Program-made: the position numbers and the translations under genes | Source of the DNA: Amoebophrya sp. AT5.2 | Taxonomy: Eukaryota > Sar > Dinophyceae > Syndiniales > Amoebophryaceae | DNA: 36,082 nucleotides | Direction of reading: 5' to 3' | Assembly (NCBI GenBank): GCA_005223375.1 | Contig: RXOD01003936.1 | Span: forward strand, 1-36,082 | Notes under the pieces: generated by a model | Told to the model about the DNA's origin: nothing | Databases searched by the model: none | The model's input: the letters and a program-made list of their open reading frames with translations, nothing else | In this document: piece by piece, positions 1 through 9,202 of the stretch | How positions within the stretch are numbered: the first letter of the stretch is position 1 | Layout of the letters: every line of letters begins with the position of its first letter

Positions 1-18
1 CCTGGATTTTTTCAACCC

Positions 19-1323
19 CTAATTGGGGATGTCCTCGTCAGCGTCGGCGAAATCATGATCGGTCGAATCATTCTCATCCGCACTGTTCAGATGCACTTTT
101 TCCCACTCAACATTCTCGGACTTTTTCGGAAAAAGCACGTATTTCTGCGATTTCAGCTCGTGGTCGCCTCCATCCTCAAGTGCCAGCGCGCTAGCGATCT
201 CTTCCACGAACCAGCGCGACAACACCACCCACTCCGGGCCGCGCGCGAACCGCTGGCGGAAGCGAACCGGCTTGTGCATGTGCAACTTCGTCCCTGCACC
301 TCCAGCCGTTGTACTTCGAAATGTCACTGATTCGTCCACACAAGAGAACCCGAGGGGTCGAGCGCAGTGCTGCTGCCAACAGTTATCCATCGCCACGAAG
401 TTGTATCCTCTGTAAAAGGACAAGTAGGATTCGATCCCTGGCCGCAGCACTGCGTGCGTCTCAGAAAGGTGAATGAAGAAATCGAACGCCGGCTCCCGTT
501 CTTGCAGCTGCTCGTGGTCCCGCACCCTTTTTATCCTTGCCGCTGCTTGTTGGATCCCGTACAACTTCGCCTTCAGGAGCTGGTTGCCCCCCTTGATAAT
601 ACGGAACTTGCGAGGGAGTATGTGGATTCTTGCGTCCTTTTCCCCAACACTTCCTTCCTCCACTAGTTTCTCCACGCTTTTTTCCACTTCCCGCGCTTTT
701 TCCGCGCTCATTTTAGCATCCAAATGAACCAGAAAGAGGTGGCGGAACTCCTCGATCCTCAAAACTTTGTACAAGTTTGCCACCGCGGCGACATTATCGT
801 TCACCGTGAGGAAGTAAACGATACGCGCGGGGGGCCCGGAAGACAGCTGCGCCGCCTGCTGCTCACGCTGTTGTTCGCCGGATCGTTTTCTGTCTTCTGC
901 TTTTTCCAACTCTGGGTAGCATTCGTAAAAATCGAGGAGCATGCTGTTATCTTTCATCTTCGCGCACTGCGGATACGTCGTCGCGTCCGCAACGAGTTCG
1001 TCGCAGTAGTAATCAATCATTTTCTCCCTGCAGAACGTCGCGTTGCTGTAGTTTTCCTTTTTTTCACTTCTGGTTGATGAAAAGTGTCCCAGCTCGTATT
1101 TCAGGTCTTTCATCGCCTTCTTCCGGCAAAACTTTCGCTTGTTCTTTCGGGTGTTGTAGCTCCGTTTTTGCTGCGAATCCATCAGAAGGCTGGAAAGAAA
1201 GGAGGAAGCTTGCGCCGGCGCGATGTCGTCTGTTGCTGTTGCGCATGCGCCGTCCGGTCTGCTACACGCTGCGACGAGCCACAAGCTGAGTCGCAGGTAG
1301 CAGCCAGGTCTTGGCGGCGCCAT
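19..1323 (-). CDS. GT14-family (Branch/xylosyltransferase-like) glycosyltransferase, probably 3'-incomplete
   Basis: A glycosyltransferase likely to add a sugar to secreted proteins or glycans in the Golgi. The start was set at the ATG at 1323, giving 434 residues; in-frame codons upstream contain only non-ATG starts. A hydrophobic stretch at residues 8-20 (LRLSLWLVAAC) looks like a signal peptide or type II anchor. Then come a basic/Cys-rich segment and a GT14-like core. VYFLTVND starts the core, LFLVHLDAK matches the family's VIHVDKKA strand, FFIHLSETHAVL matches its INLSgsDyPL motif, and RGPEWVVLSRWFVE matches its GsqWvvLsRefve motif. The DYPL part is altered (THAVL). The family normally continues with a DEsffqT motif; here the frame ends in an acidic tail (DENDSTDHDFADADED) and a stop at 19-21. 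That tail may be intron read-through, with further exons left of the window. Family call fairly sure; donor substrate and acceptor unknown. Confidence 0.75.
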   Translation of the reverse strand: MAPPRPGCYLRLSLWLVAACSRPDGACATATDDIAPAQASSFLSSLLMDSQQKRSYNTRKNKRKFCRKKAMKDLKYELGHFSSTRSEKKENYSNATFCREKMIDYYCDELVADATTYPQCAKMKDNSMLLDFYECYPELEKAEDRKRSGEQQREQQAAQLSSGPPARIVYFLTVNDNVAAVANLYKVLRIEEFRHLFLVHLDAKMSAEKAREVEKSVEKLVEEGSVGEKDARIHILPRKFRIIKGGNQLLKAKLYGIQQAAARIKRVRDHEQLQEREPAFDFFIHLSETHAVLRPGIESYLSFYRGYNFVAMDNCWQQHCARPLGFSCVDESVTFRSTTAGGAGTKLHMHKPVRFRQRFARGPEWVVLSRWFVEEIASALALEDGGDHELKSQKYVLFPKKSENVEWEKVHLNSADENDSTDHDFADADEDIPN

Positions 1324-1625
1324 CGTGCTCACCGTCCCGACCGCAGGAGATTTTTCTTTTTTGCACGCTGACTTTATTGTGGATTCTGCACGAGTCAATG
1401 ACCGGGGCCAGCAGAGTGATGATCGATCACATGCATAACGCGTACGAGCCTCCGAGTCGGACTCGGACTCCGACGCCTTAGTAGAATCAGATCAATCACG
1501 AAAGGCGGGTTTGCAAGCTTGGATGATGGATCCTCATCCTCTCCCTCTCCCTCTGGTGATAGAGTAATACTTTTCAAGCACGAGCAAGAGAAAGATCACC
1601 GCAACCAGGTTACTTGCTCATCTTG
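1324..1625. other. Intergenic region with palindrome and pyrimidine tract
   Basis: About 300 bp between the 3' end of the coiled-coil gene and the start of the glycosyltransferase. It holds a 15-nt perfect palindrome (1452-1466) and a CCTCTC-type pyrimidine tract near 1538-1554. On the transcribed strand the tract is a purine-rich AGAGGG repeat. No open frame with protein-like composition is visible. It should contain the 3' untranslated region of the upstream gene and the promoter or 5' leader of the next. Confidence 0.6.
1452..1466. repeat. 15-nt perfect palindrome CCGAGTC-G-GACTCGG
   Basis: Two 7-nt arms are exact reverse complements around a single central G, followed by a further partial copy (GGACTCCGA). 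As RNA it could form a short GC-rich hairpin if the inner pairs open into a loop. It lies in the short spacer between two same-strand genes, so it could be a processing or termination element, but nothing proves that. Confidence 0.5.
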
Positions 1626-4600
1626 CTACTTGTACTTCGTGGGAACTCGACATACTTTGCTCACGACTGCGCAATATCCTTCGCGGGTTGCTGAAGGATG
1701 TGGATGAAAAAATACTGTATCTGCGAGTTTTTGTGCATTTTCACTCCCCTTCGTCGTGGCCTTCATCGAGAAGTGGTCGTCCTTCTCTTTGCTCGGCTCC
1801 TTGCTCGTGTTTCTACTTGAAGATCCGGCAGTGCCAGAGTCATCATGATTCTCGTGCATTCGTATCTCGTCAGAAAGCATTTTTACCACATCGCGCAGCC
1901 TCAGGTTGTCCTCAGTCGTCATCGCCAAGACCCGTCGCAGCTCTACCAATTCCGCTCGCAAGTCGTCCTCTTCCGCTAACGACGCTGCAAGGTTGCTCCC
2001 CGCCCGTCCCAGCTTCTGGAACAATGACGATGCCGCACCTCCATTGCCTCCGAGGAACACCCCCGGGGGACCCATGACCCGGGCTCGCATCGCGGAAAGA
2101 TTGATACCCTGAAAGGGCAAATTGCTGCCGTAGTCGGTCGGTTTATTTGCAGACGACGAAACCGAAGCGGCGGTGGCGGAAGTGGAAGTCGACGACGCGC
2201 TTGTTTGTTGTAGATGGAGATTCTCAGATTCGACTTGTAGTTCGGGGCCTCCTGGCGAACGTCTGCCGTAGTTTTCCGGCGATCTCCTCGGGTTCTCAAA
2301 CTCGATCTCCTCGCTCTCGGCGGGGGAAAGAGGCGGCGGTGGCCTCGCTTTAGCCTTGGTGTGCACGAGAAGAACCTCCCCAGCACGACCCACTTGCGGT
2401 GGAGGCGGGGGCGGTGGTGGCAGTCCACCTCGCTTCTGGTCCCGCTGCAACTTTTCGACCAGGGCTTTCAGGTCGCGGATAACCCCAGCGTCTTTTTCTT
2501 TTTGTCGCTCGCATGCAGTTTTGGCCTCGTCCAATTCGAACTGAAAACGCTTTCGCGTGCTCTCCATGCGTTCGGCCAATTCGGCACCCAGTTCCGGCGA
2601 CGAGCAACTGCTCGCTTCCCGTGGCGGCGTGGCTATCGAAAACACTGGAATATCAGGACCACCTGGTGCCCCGACGTTCTCATCTGCACCTCCGCCGACG
2701 CCCGCATCCGTGTTCGTTCCAACACGGACCGGCTGAACCTGAAGAAGGTCCGCGTCGTAAAAATCTGGCGATTTTTCATTTCCCTGGTCGCTGTAATATC
2801 CACTACCACCACCTGGGCCTGCCTCGAATCCCCTTGCACTACCGGAACGCGAACCGTGCAGCCACGACCTCCTCACGGTGACACCGCCACCTTTCATCGC
2901 CGCAACCCAACTACAGACGTCCTCCCTCCCCATTCGCGCTCGCTCCATTTCCACCAAGTAGCTCTCACCTCCCGAAGTCTTGGCCCTGCCACGTTCTTCA
3001 AGAATTTCAGCCGCCAAAATACCTCCGTGTTTTCGATTCTGATTCAGATTCTCGCCCTCCGCATCTACCGAAACCGAAAGTTTCCGATTTTCCTTAGTCA
3101 GCTTCATCACCTGTTGCTTCAGCAGCCTGCCGCTCTGCTCCAACGAGCGCACCGTCGCTTTCAAGGTGAAATTGTCCTCAAGCTCCGCATGGACGTGCTG
3201 TAATTCCTTCTGCAATTGCGCTTTCTCCTCGCCCAATGCTTGAATGATCTGCTGCTGCTGTCGCGTCTGGCTCTGGTCGCTTGCTGATCCTGATCCTGAT
3301 GTCACCATCGGCTGTGCTTTTTGTTGCTCCTGCTCCGCCACCTTGCCTGCCAGCCGCCGCAACTGCCGCGTTTGCATCTCCTTGATCTCGCGCTCGCGCT
3401 TGAGCTCGCCCTCCAACGTCTGCGTCCGCAGCGTTTGCGCCAGCTCCCGGTCCTGCGACTCGAGTCTTACTTGCGCAAGCTCGGCCTGGATCTGCGCGAT
3501 TTGCGCACGCGCGGTTAAAAGCTCCTGCTGCTGCTGGTTGTACTGGTGTCCTTGTTGCGCGAGGACGGCTGCTGCTTCGCTTTCTTCAGCCGCGGGCGGC
3601 GCGGCGTCTTCGGCGGCGGCGGGTGGCCTTCTTGAGGCATCTTGATCTTCGGAGCGTTCATCCTTTGGAAGGAATTGATCCTGAAGATCTTCCGCCTGCT
3701 TCGCCGGGGGGGCGCCCACCTGCTCGGGAGGATGAGGATCCTGTGTAGCTGTAGGTGTAGTCTCATTCCGCTCAGGAGCAAGAGCATCCGCCGCCGACAA
3801 TGCTACTGCTGTTGCGGGCCCTGCAGCGACGGCAGGAGCTGGGGGATCTTCTGTAGATGACGCAGCCGGCCGGGCCGCACCCACGTCACTCGCGGCCGCC
3901 CGTTCCTTCACGAGTTTCTGTGCCATTTTGATTGCTTCGTTCTCCTGGCTTACCAGTCCGGCCTCGTACACTTCCCGCATGGTCTCCAGCTGCTTTTTTA
4001 AACTCCCAACTTCGTGTTCCAGCGCCTTTTCTTTCTCCGAGGAACCCTTGTAGACCACCGCAAGCTTTGTTTTCCCCATCGCGGTCTTCTCCCGCTTCTC
4101 GCCCGCCCGCTCTTGCAGCCTCTGCACTTCATGTTCGGCTTCGGTTGCACCTTCATCTTCACGCGCAGCCACCGCACCTGCTGTTGACGCTCCATTTCTT
4201 CCCACAGCCCCCGCCCCCGCCCCGAGCAGCTCCGGAACTTTCTTCAGTTGTCTCGCGTACTCTTGATTTTCGTGCTTCAGCCGGAGCAGCTCACCTTGCA
4301 ACTGCTCGAAGTCCTCGCGTTTTAGCTGGTGACTGTGCCGATTGCTTCCAACCCCAAACCGCGGACTCAGCAATGCGTTCGCCTGTGGAGAGGCCACCAC
4401 ACCGCGACCGCCGCTGGTTCCCCCCCGCGGCTTGTTGCTGGTAGACGTCAGAGTATCCGAATTCGTCTTCCCAACCTGAGACGGAGGTGACGACGTGGCG
4501 GTCGTTTTCGAGCTGGACGAGTAAACTGTCGCCTCTGCGGGGGTTGGGAAAAGGGAGAGGTCCGAAGTTCCTGCGAGGCTCTGGTACCGATCCCCCTGAG

Positions 4601-4739
4601 AGGTGGAGTCGTCGTCGCCATCCTCGGAAGAACTTGTGGAGGACGTGGCAGGCGAGTCGAGACGGTGCAGTTGCGGGGGTCGCTGGTGCTCGGACACCGC
4701 TGCTCCACGAGGAAGATTTGATGGGCCGGAAGCGCGCAT
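1626..4739 (-). CDS. Large coiled-coil, low-complexity protein of unknown function
   Basis: 1,037 residues from the ATG at 4739. A GTG-started extension is closed off upstream by an in-frame TAG; that TAG sits in a TTTTACCTGATTAG string that could instead be an intron acceptor, so a 5' exon is possible. The N-terminal ~110 residues are Ser/Thr-rich and acidic. Heptad-like coiled coils follow: a LKREDFEQLQGELLRLKHE stretch near residue 140, a long Q/E/A-rich stretch in the middle, and EDDLRAELVELRRVLAMTTE near the C-terminus. Between them are Ala/Pro-rich acidic linkers, Gly-rich patches and an eight-proline run (near 2400-2425), a possible profilin/SH3/WW ligand. No enzymatic motif, membrane segment or signal peptide is visible. 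The Cys- and Lys-containing final ~25 residues look unlike the rest and could be intron read-through. A cytoskeletal or scaffold role is a guess from composition only. Confidence 0.75.
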   Translation of the reverse strand: MRASGPSNLPRGAAVSEHQRPPQLHRLDSPATSSTSSSEDGDDDSTSQGDRYQSLAGTSDLSLFPTPAEATVYSSSSKTTATSSPPSQVGKTNSDTLTSTSNKPRGGTSGGRGVVASPQANALLSPRFGVGSNRHSHQLKREDFEQLQGELLRLKHENQEYARQLKKVPELLGAGAGAVGRNGASTAGAVAAREDEGATEAEHEVQRLQERAGEKREKTAMGKTKLAVVYKGSSEKEKALEHEVGSLKKQLETMREVYEAGLVSQENEAIKMAQKLVKERAAASDVGAARPAASSTEDPPAPAVAAGPATAVALSAADALAPERNETTPTATQDPHPPEQVGAPPAKQAEDLQDQFLPKDERSEDQDASRRPPAAAEDAAPPAAEESEAAAVLAQQGHQYNQQQQELLTARAQIAQIQAELAQVRLESQDRELAQTLRTQTLEGELKREREIKEMQTRQLRRLAGKVAEQEQQKAQPMVTSGSGSASDQSQTRQQQQIIQALGEEKAQLQKELQHVHAELEDNFTLKATVRSLEQSGRLLKQQVMKLTKENRKLSVSVDAEGENLNQNRKHGGILAAEILEERGRAKTSGGESYLVEMERARMGREDVCSWVAAMKGGGVTVRRSWLHGSRSGSARGFEAGPGGGSGYYSDQGNEKSPDFYDADLLQVQPVRVGTNTDAGVGGGADENVGAPGGPDIPVFSIATPPREASSCSSPELGAELAERMESTRKRFQFELDEAKTACERQKEKDAGVIRDLKALVEKLQRDQKRGGLPPPPPPPPQVGRAGEVLLVHTKAKARPPPPLSPAESEEIEFENPRRSPENYGRRSPGGPELQVESENLHLQQTSASSTSTSATAASVSSSANKPTDYGSNLPFQGINLSAMRARVMGPPGVFLGGNGGAASSLFQKLGRAGSNLAASLAEEDDLRAELVELRRVLAMTTEDNLRLRDVVKMLSDEIRMHENHDDSGTAGSSSRNTSKEPSKEKDDHFSMKATTKGSENAQKLADTVFFHPHPSATREGYCAVVSKVCRVPTKYK

Positions 4740-5710
4740 GATTTCATCCACCGTCTAATCAGGTAAAAGCGGAATGACGGTGCGTTGTCGAGCGCGACAA
4801 TGTACCGAGAGAAGATCATAAAGGCACCAAAATAAGCCCATTTAGTTCAGCCCTTCAGTAGAGAACAAGATGGGACTATGACTGTGTCATGGTCGTGTAC
4901 GTATTGATAGCACTCATACTAGGCTGCAAATCTCGTTGTCGTTCTTCCTTTCTTCGCCCGCCGCTGCCCTACATCATTGAGTAAAATTTTCTCCTCACTT
5001 TTATAGAAATCGCTCTCGAGAAATACGAAATTATCAGCAACACAAGGAAGGCCTGGCTTGTTGCGTCCTGTGGACTACGCCGAGCTCCAACAGTCGAATG
5101 TGAGTCCCATTCACTGCATTACTTTCTTGTCGTCATCTTCACGGCTGTGGTCTTTCACAGTTTACAAGCAAAAAGATTCACGCGATGCATATTATTCATT
5201 GGACCTCCTTGTTTCTTGAGCGATTGCGATTCCTTTTTCTGCCAAAATCTTCAAGATGCGATGAATATCAAAATCTTCTTCTTCCCTGCCAGCAGACCCC
5301 CTCCTTGATGCACGGTGAGGAAAGTCCTCGCCACCCATCAATTTCAAATTTGTACAGGTATGGACCCCTTCATTCTAGACCTTGCAATTGAATCTAGAGC
5401 CCAGCAAAAAGATAGAAGATGACAAGATGCGACAACTATTCGGTGATAGGTTTTATGATCATATGGTCCGTTGCAACGATGCGCGTTCGATGCACTACTA
5501 TCAGAGTATGATTGATGATGAGAAGCTTGTTTCTTGTGCTGAGCGTTCATTCCATCGATGAATTCGTAGCATTTGCGTTGTTACATTCGCTGCGGTTGCA
5601 ATGTTTGTTCGAACCCGGACCCGCTTCCGCACCTACAACCCTATTGTACATTCGAATTCGAAACTACAAGAACTATTTTGTTTTTTTCTACACGAGCGCA
5701 CAAGATTGAT
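4740..5710. other. Gene-free spacer of ~970 bp
   Basis: Between the start of the coiled-coil gene and the stop of the unknown multi-exon gene. It is visibly richer in A/T than the flanking exons, and its open frames are short and have no protein-like composition. One strong hairpin lies at 5314-5332 (listed separately). It may carry promoter and 5' leader sequence of the coiled-coil gene, and possibly a noncoding RNA. Confidence 0.5.
5314..5332. other. Strong stem-loop: 8-bp stem, AAG loop
   Basis: GGTGAGGA pairs with TCCTCGCC across a 3-nt AAG loop; seven pairs are Watson-Crick and one is a G-T wobble. It sits in the gene-free spacer. The string GAGGAAAGTCC inside it equals the start of conserved region I of bacterial-type RNase P RNA, but no matching partner region is seen nearby, so no RNA family is assigned. 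Orientation is not determined. Confidence 0.45.
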
Positions 5711-8367
5711 TCAGATGCATGCCCCCATTTCCCTCGCGAAATACCCCGTCGTTTTCAGCATTAGCGTGTTGCGATCCTTCGTCAGCGGTGAGTTCACGTT
5801 CGGGACGACGAACGCCGGCTTTTTGTCGCTCACAGTCGGCGGCTTGGCGTGGATAAAGGTACGGTCCTCAAGAGTTTTCACGTAGGTGGGAATGGGGAGG
5901 TCGGGCCAGTACCGCGGATCACCCTTGTCCTCCCGTGGTACGCCGACGACGGAAGGTTGCAGGAATAACAGCGTCTCTTGGTGGTAGTCTGGTCGGTGGC
6001 GTTGCGTTTGATTGAAGTAGAAGTTGAGTGTTGAGCCTGTGCTGTCGTTTCTTATTCTTTGTTCTCTGCAAACAATACGATGATCTCGATCGCGATCGTG
6101 ACACAGGTTACGTTCAAGACCGCAACCTTGCGTTGCGATCTCGTCATCTACATCTGTTTCTGTTGACACGCTGGCGCTATAAATTACCTGCACAAGTAGA
6201 AGATGCAGCGATACTGCGCCGACGAGGACATCGAAACCACGAATCGATTGAGCAAAACAGACGGAAATTAATTGCAGTACCGTCGAACCACTTGCACAGC
6301 TTTTCCTTTTCCTGCACCACTATTCTGTGCATCTGGTCTTCCGTCAGCAGTCTCGCGTCCAGGTTTATGTGTCCCAGGTCGCTCAGCCGCATGCGCAGGA
6401 ACTCGTCCAGGTCGTACCGCATCTGGATCACTCCCATCAGCCGCTCCCGGATGCCTTCGCGGAAGATGAACTTGTGCCCGATGATCGAGAACAGGCAGTC
6501 GTAGATGGAAAGCGGGAGTCGCTTCTTCCGGTAGAGGCCGTTCGGATTCGGCGCGGTCGTGGTCTGGGAAGCCCCGGCGGCGTCGGCCTCCGCGATCTCG
6601 TTCTGAAGGTTCAGCGGCAGCTCCTCCAGATCCAGGTTGCAGGCAATGTGGAGCGCCTCAAACTGAGCGCCCTTCTCCCTGTAGTTTAGTTTGGAGTTGC
6701 GAAAATTTTGAAAGTCGTCGGCATTTGTATCGACTTCGACACGACACACCCGCCGGCGCGGACCTCAATCACGCCCACTCGCCGGGCCCTTGTTCCTATT
6801 CTCCTCACAGAAGATCTTGAAATTGAACGTAAAAGGAAATGCAAATTTAACGCTGCAATTTTCATTTTTGCAAGGCTACAGCTAGTAGTGGCACCTCTTT
6901 CCCCTGCTTCCTCCGCTGGTTGCGTCCATGAATGCCCTCACGTAGTTCGTCTTCAGCATGGGTATCCTCGGCACCGGGAGGCTGAATGCCTCGATGTCGG
7001 CCAAAATCTCGCTCACCCGGTGCGTCTTCATCGAGAAGTCGCAGTACCAGGACAGGAAGATTTCCTCGACCATCACCTCCAGCTTGTCATTGTACGACAC
7101 CCGAGCCATGTGCACGTCGTGCTTGTTTATCTGGGGGGATGTGGATCCGATCGACATCGATTGCTTCTTGTTCCTCGATGGTGAAAAAAATGTGGCGATA
7201 CTAGTGCGGCTCCTGCGGCAGCACATCACAGGGAAATCCTGTACAAGCACAAACTTTACGCTAATAAATCACCACTCTCGAACAGGTACTTTCTATACCA
7301 TGAGTGCTTTCCTCGCGTCGCAGCTTTGCACGAAGTTCATGAAGCACTCAAAACCTTTCCCCAAGCCGCGCTCTAGCTGCTCCAGGATATCGTCGACCAC
7401 CGCCGTCGGATCGTACAGCTGTTTCCTTCTGCGCACCTCGAAGGGGTTGTCGCAGATGCACCTTTCGCACTCCTGCACCCCCAGCGTGTGCATGCCCTGT
7501 ATTATCCTCTGCAGCGAGCAGTAGTTGTTGTCCAGCTCGCAAAGCGCGGAGTGGAGCTTGAGGAGAAACCGCAGCTTGAAGTAGAACATGATCGGCTGGA
7601 AATGGATAGTAGGCACCGTCGTGAAGCATTCCGCCGTGTTCACGTTCGTCGACCCGCGGACCGAGGGGGAAAGAGGCATAAACGAAAACGAAGGGTTGTT
7701 GTCGAGGATGGCACGATGAAGCTGGTCGTGGGAGAAGTTTATTGGTGGTGGTTGAAAGTCGTGGTCTTCATGTACGCAGAAAGTATTCAACGCGTGGACG
7801 GGATTGTTGCATATTTAGCAGATATTGTTGAGCGTCGCTGTGCACTTACTTGTTGAGGGTCGCTGTAGTGGTTGCGGTCAAAATCAGAAGTAGCAAACCG
7901 AAATACGATGCAGCTCGGTGCCCCTGGGTGTTTCACCTCGACCCTTCCCGGCTGCTTCAGCCGGTACGACGTTTCGCCTTCAAAGCGGCTGCCCCACACG
8001 GACTTGGCGTTGAAAAGAATAAGCTCGCACTCCGTGAACAAGTCCTTCACCGTGAGAAGGAGTTTGGACCGCCCAGCTGTAATCTTCTCACAGGCCTGCC
8101 CCAGCCACAGCCTCTAAAACTACATCTGAGTGCTAGCGCAATCGCGTTCGAAGACAAACCAGGCTGGAAGTAACACCTGCGTTCTTGGGCACCCCTCGCC
8201 CTCCCAAAGGGAATATGCAACAACGAACTAGAAAGAAGATAGTAGAAACCAAGGCTACATAATCGTGATCGTCGTCTGATGCCCAGGATTACAGCTGCGC
8301 GAGAACCAGGTGTAATTTTCCCCACATCCGGCTGCACCAAGTCGGAGCCCCTGCGACGCTCCGCCAT
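5711..8367 (-). CDS. Multi-exon protein of unknown function
   Basis: Function not recognised. Exons: a 8113-7850, b 7721-7299, c 7130-6895, d 6678-6281, e 6036-5711. The GT-AG introns between them are 7722-7849, 7131-7298, 6679-6894 and 6037-6280, chosen so that phases (0, 0, 2, 1) agree and the frame runs to the TGA at 5711-5713. The first exon probably starts at the ATG at 8367 (MAERRRGSDL...); its donor is undecided (TTG|GTG or GCT|GTA both keep phase). The product is about 560-575 residues: globular, mixed hydrophobic/charged, with no signal peptide or clear membrane span. Recognisable stretches are TVKDLFTECELILFNAKSVW (a), FYFKLRFLLKLHSALCELD (b), a Cys pair near CERCIC (b), and LSIYDCLFSIIGHKFIFREG (d). 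The acceptor of exon c is the least certain; an alternative is TTGTACAG. Confidence 0.65.
7825..7866 (-). repeat. Tandem duplication across an exon-intron boundary
   Basis: Positions 7850-7866, the last 17 nt of exon a up to its GTAAGT donor, recur at 7825-7841 just inside the intron, with 16 of 17 bases identical and a period of 25 nt. The second copy has lost the donor (ACAATATC instead of ACAAGTAAG). This shows directly that the 5' end of this intron arose or grew by local tandem duplication. Confidence 0.8.
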
Positions 8368-9202
8368 CCCGCCGTCGAGGGTATAATGCAAAAATACAAC
8401 CCAACAAGAACAACGATGCAACTACTACTCTTAATCTATCTCATCAATCTGTCTACGCTAAAGCGAAGAGATCAGGCGAGCACGAGAAGGTCGAATTAAG
8501 CGGTAAATCAATTTTGCGTAATTCATTTTCATTGTAGCTAGATATGCTCAGTGAGTAGCCAGGCAATGATAGAAAAAGGTCGAAAAATCAAAAGGCAAAT
8601 TCAGATCGATCATGCGCAAAATGTGTGCAACAATGAAACAAGATGCATGTCTGGTGCGCCTGCCTAAGAAAATAACCGGGCCAATCTGTGACTGTCCAGA
8701 GGAAAAAGGAAAAGGATCGCCCCCAACAAATGTGGATCGAAAAAGCCCCAAAAAATCGACACAGATTGATTCCACGACGATTCCGAAGTAGATTGCATCG
8801 CTCGTAATTTGTAACTCGACTTCGACGTGTTTCCGCGAAGATGTCCGATGTCGCAGCAACGATAGCTGCAGTAGATCGAAGCGAAATGATAGTGCGAAAA
8901 ATCAGAACACAGTCAGCGCATGTAGTCAACGCGAAAAAGTACTTAAAAAGACCTCACATGGTACTGCAGCATCAGCAGTAATCGCAATGCAGGAGCTTTT
9001 TCAAATAGCGGGCCAATCATCCACTTCTCAGACTCAAAACCACACGGCGAAAAGATCCACCGGTAAATCTCAAAATTCAAGTCGGTCTGTATCTTTTTTC
9101 TTCTCAACTGGAGCCCGTCCGAACACTGACTTGGTCTTGGTCGTGGTTCCGCCTACTAAATTGATTCTGTCACAGATACAGTCGAGGATTGAAAGGAAAC
9201 TG
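8368..9202. other. Gene-free spacer of ~835 bp
   Basis: Between the start of the unknown multi-exon gene and the stop of the receptor gene. Only short, biased open frames are present; a minus-strand frame at 8588-8929 is Cys/Phe/Arg-rich and unlike a real protein. No repeat or RNA gene is recognised. It should contain the 3' UTR of the receptor gene and the promoter of the next gene. Confidence 0.5.

Noticed and set aside
5311..5335. RNase P RNA gene suggested by GAGGAAAGTCC
   Set aside because: No conserved partner region or P4 pairing was found nearby, and the string is used in its own hairpin. Kept only as an unassigned stem-loop.
5603..5625. tRNA T-arm-like TTCGAACCC
   Set aside because: The flanks do not pair into a T stem, and no anticodon or acceptor stem fits.
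6087..6098. 12-bp perfect palindrome CGATCGCGATCG inside an intron
   Set aside because: Short and built from simple CGAT units; expected by chance at this length scale and without other structure.
8588..8929. 113-residue minus-strand frame upstream of the unknown gene
   Set aside because: Cys/Phe/Arg-rich, non-protein-like, no plausible splice to the next exon, and overlaps another equally open frame.
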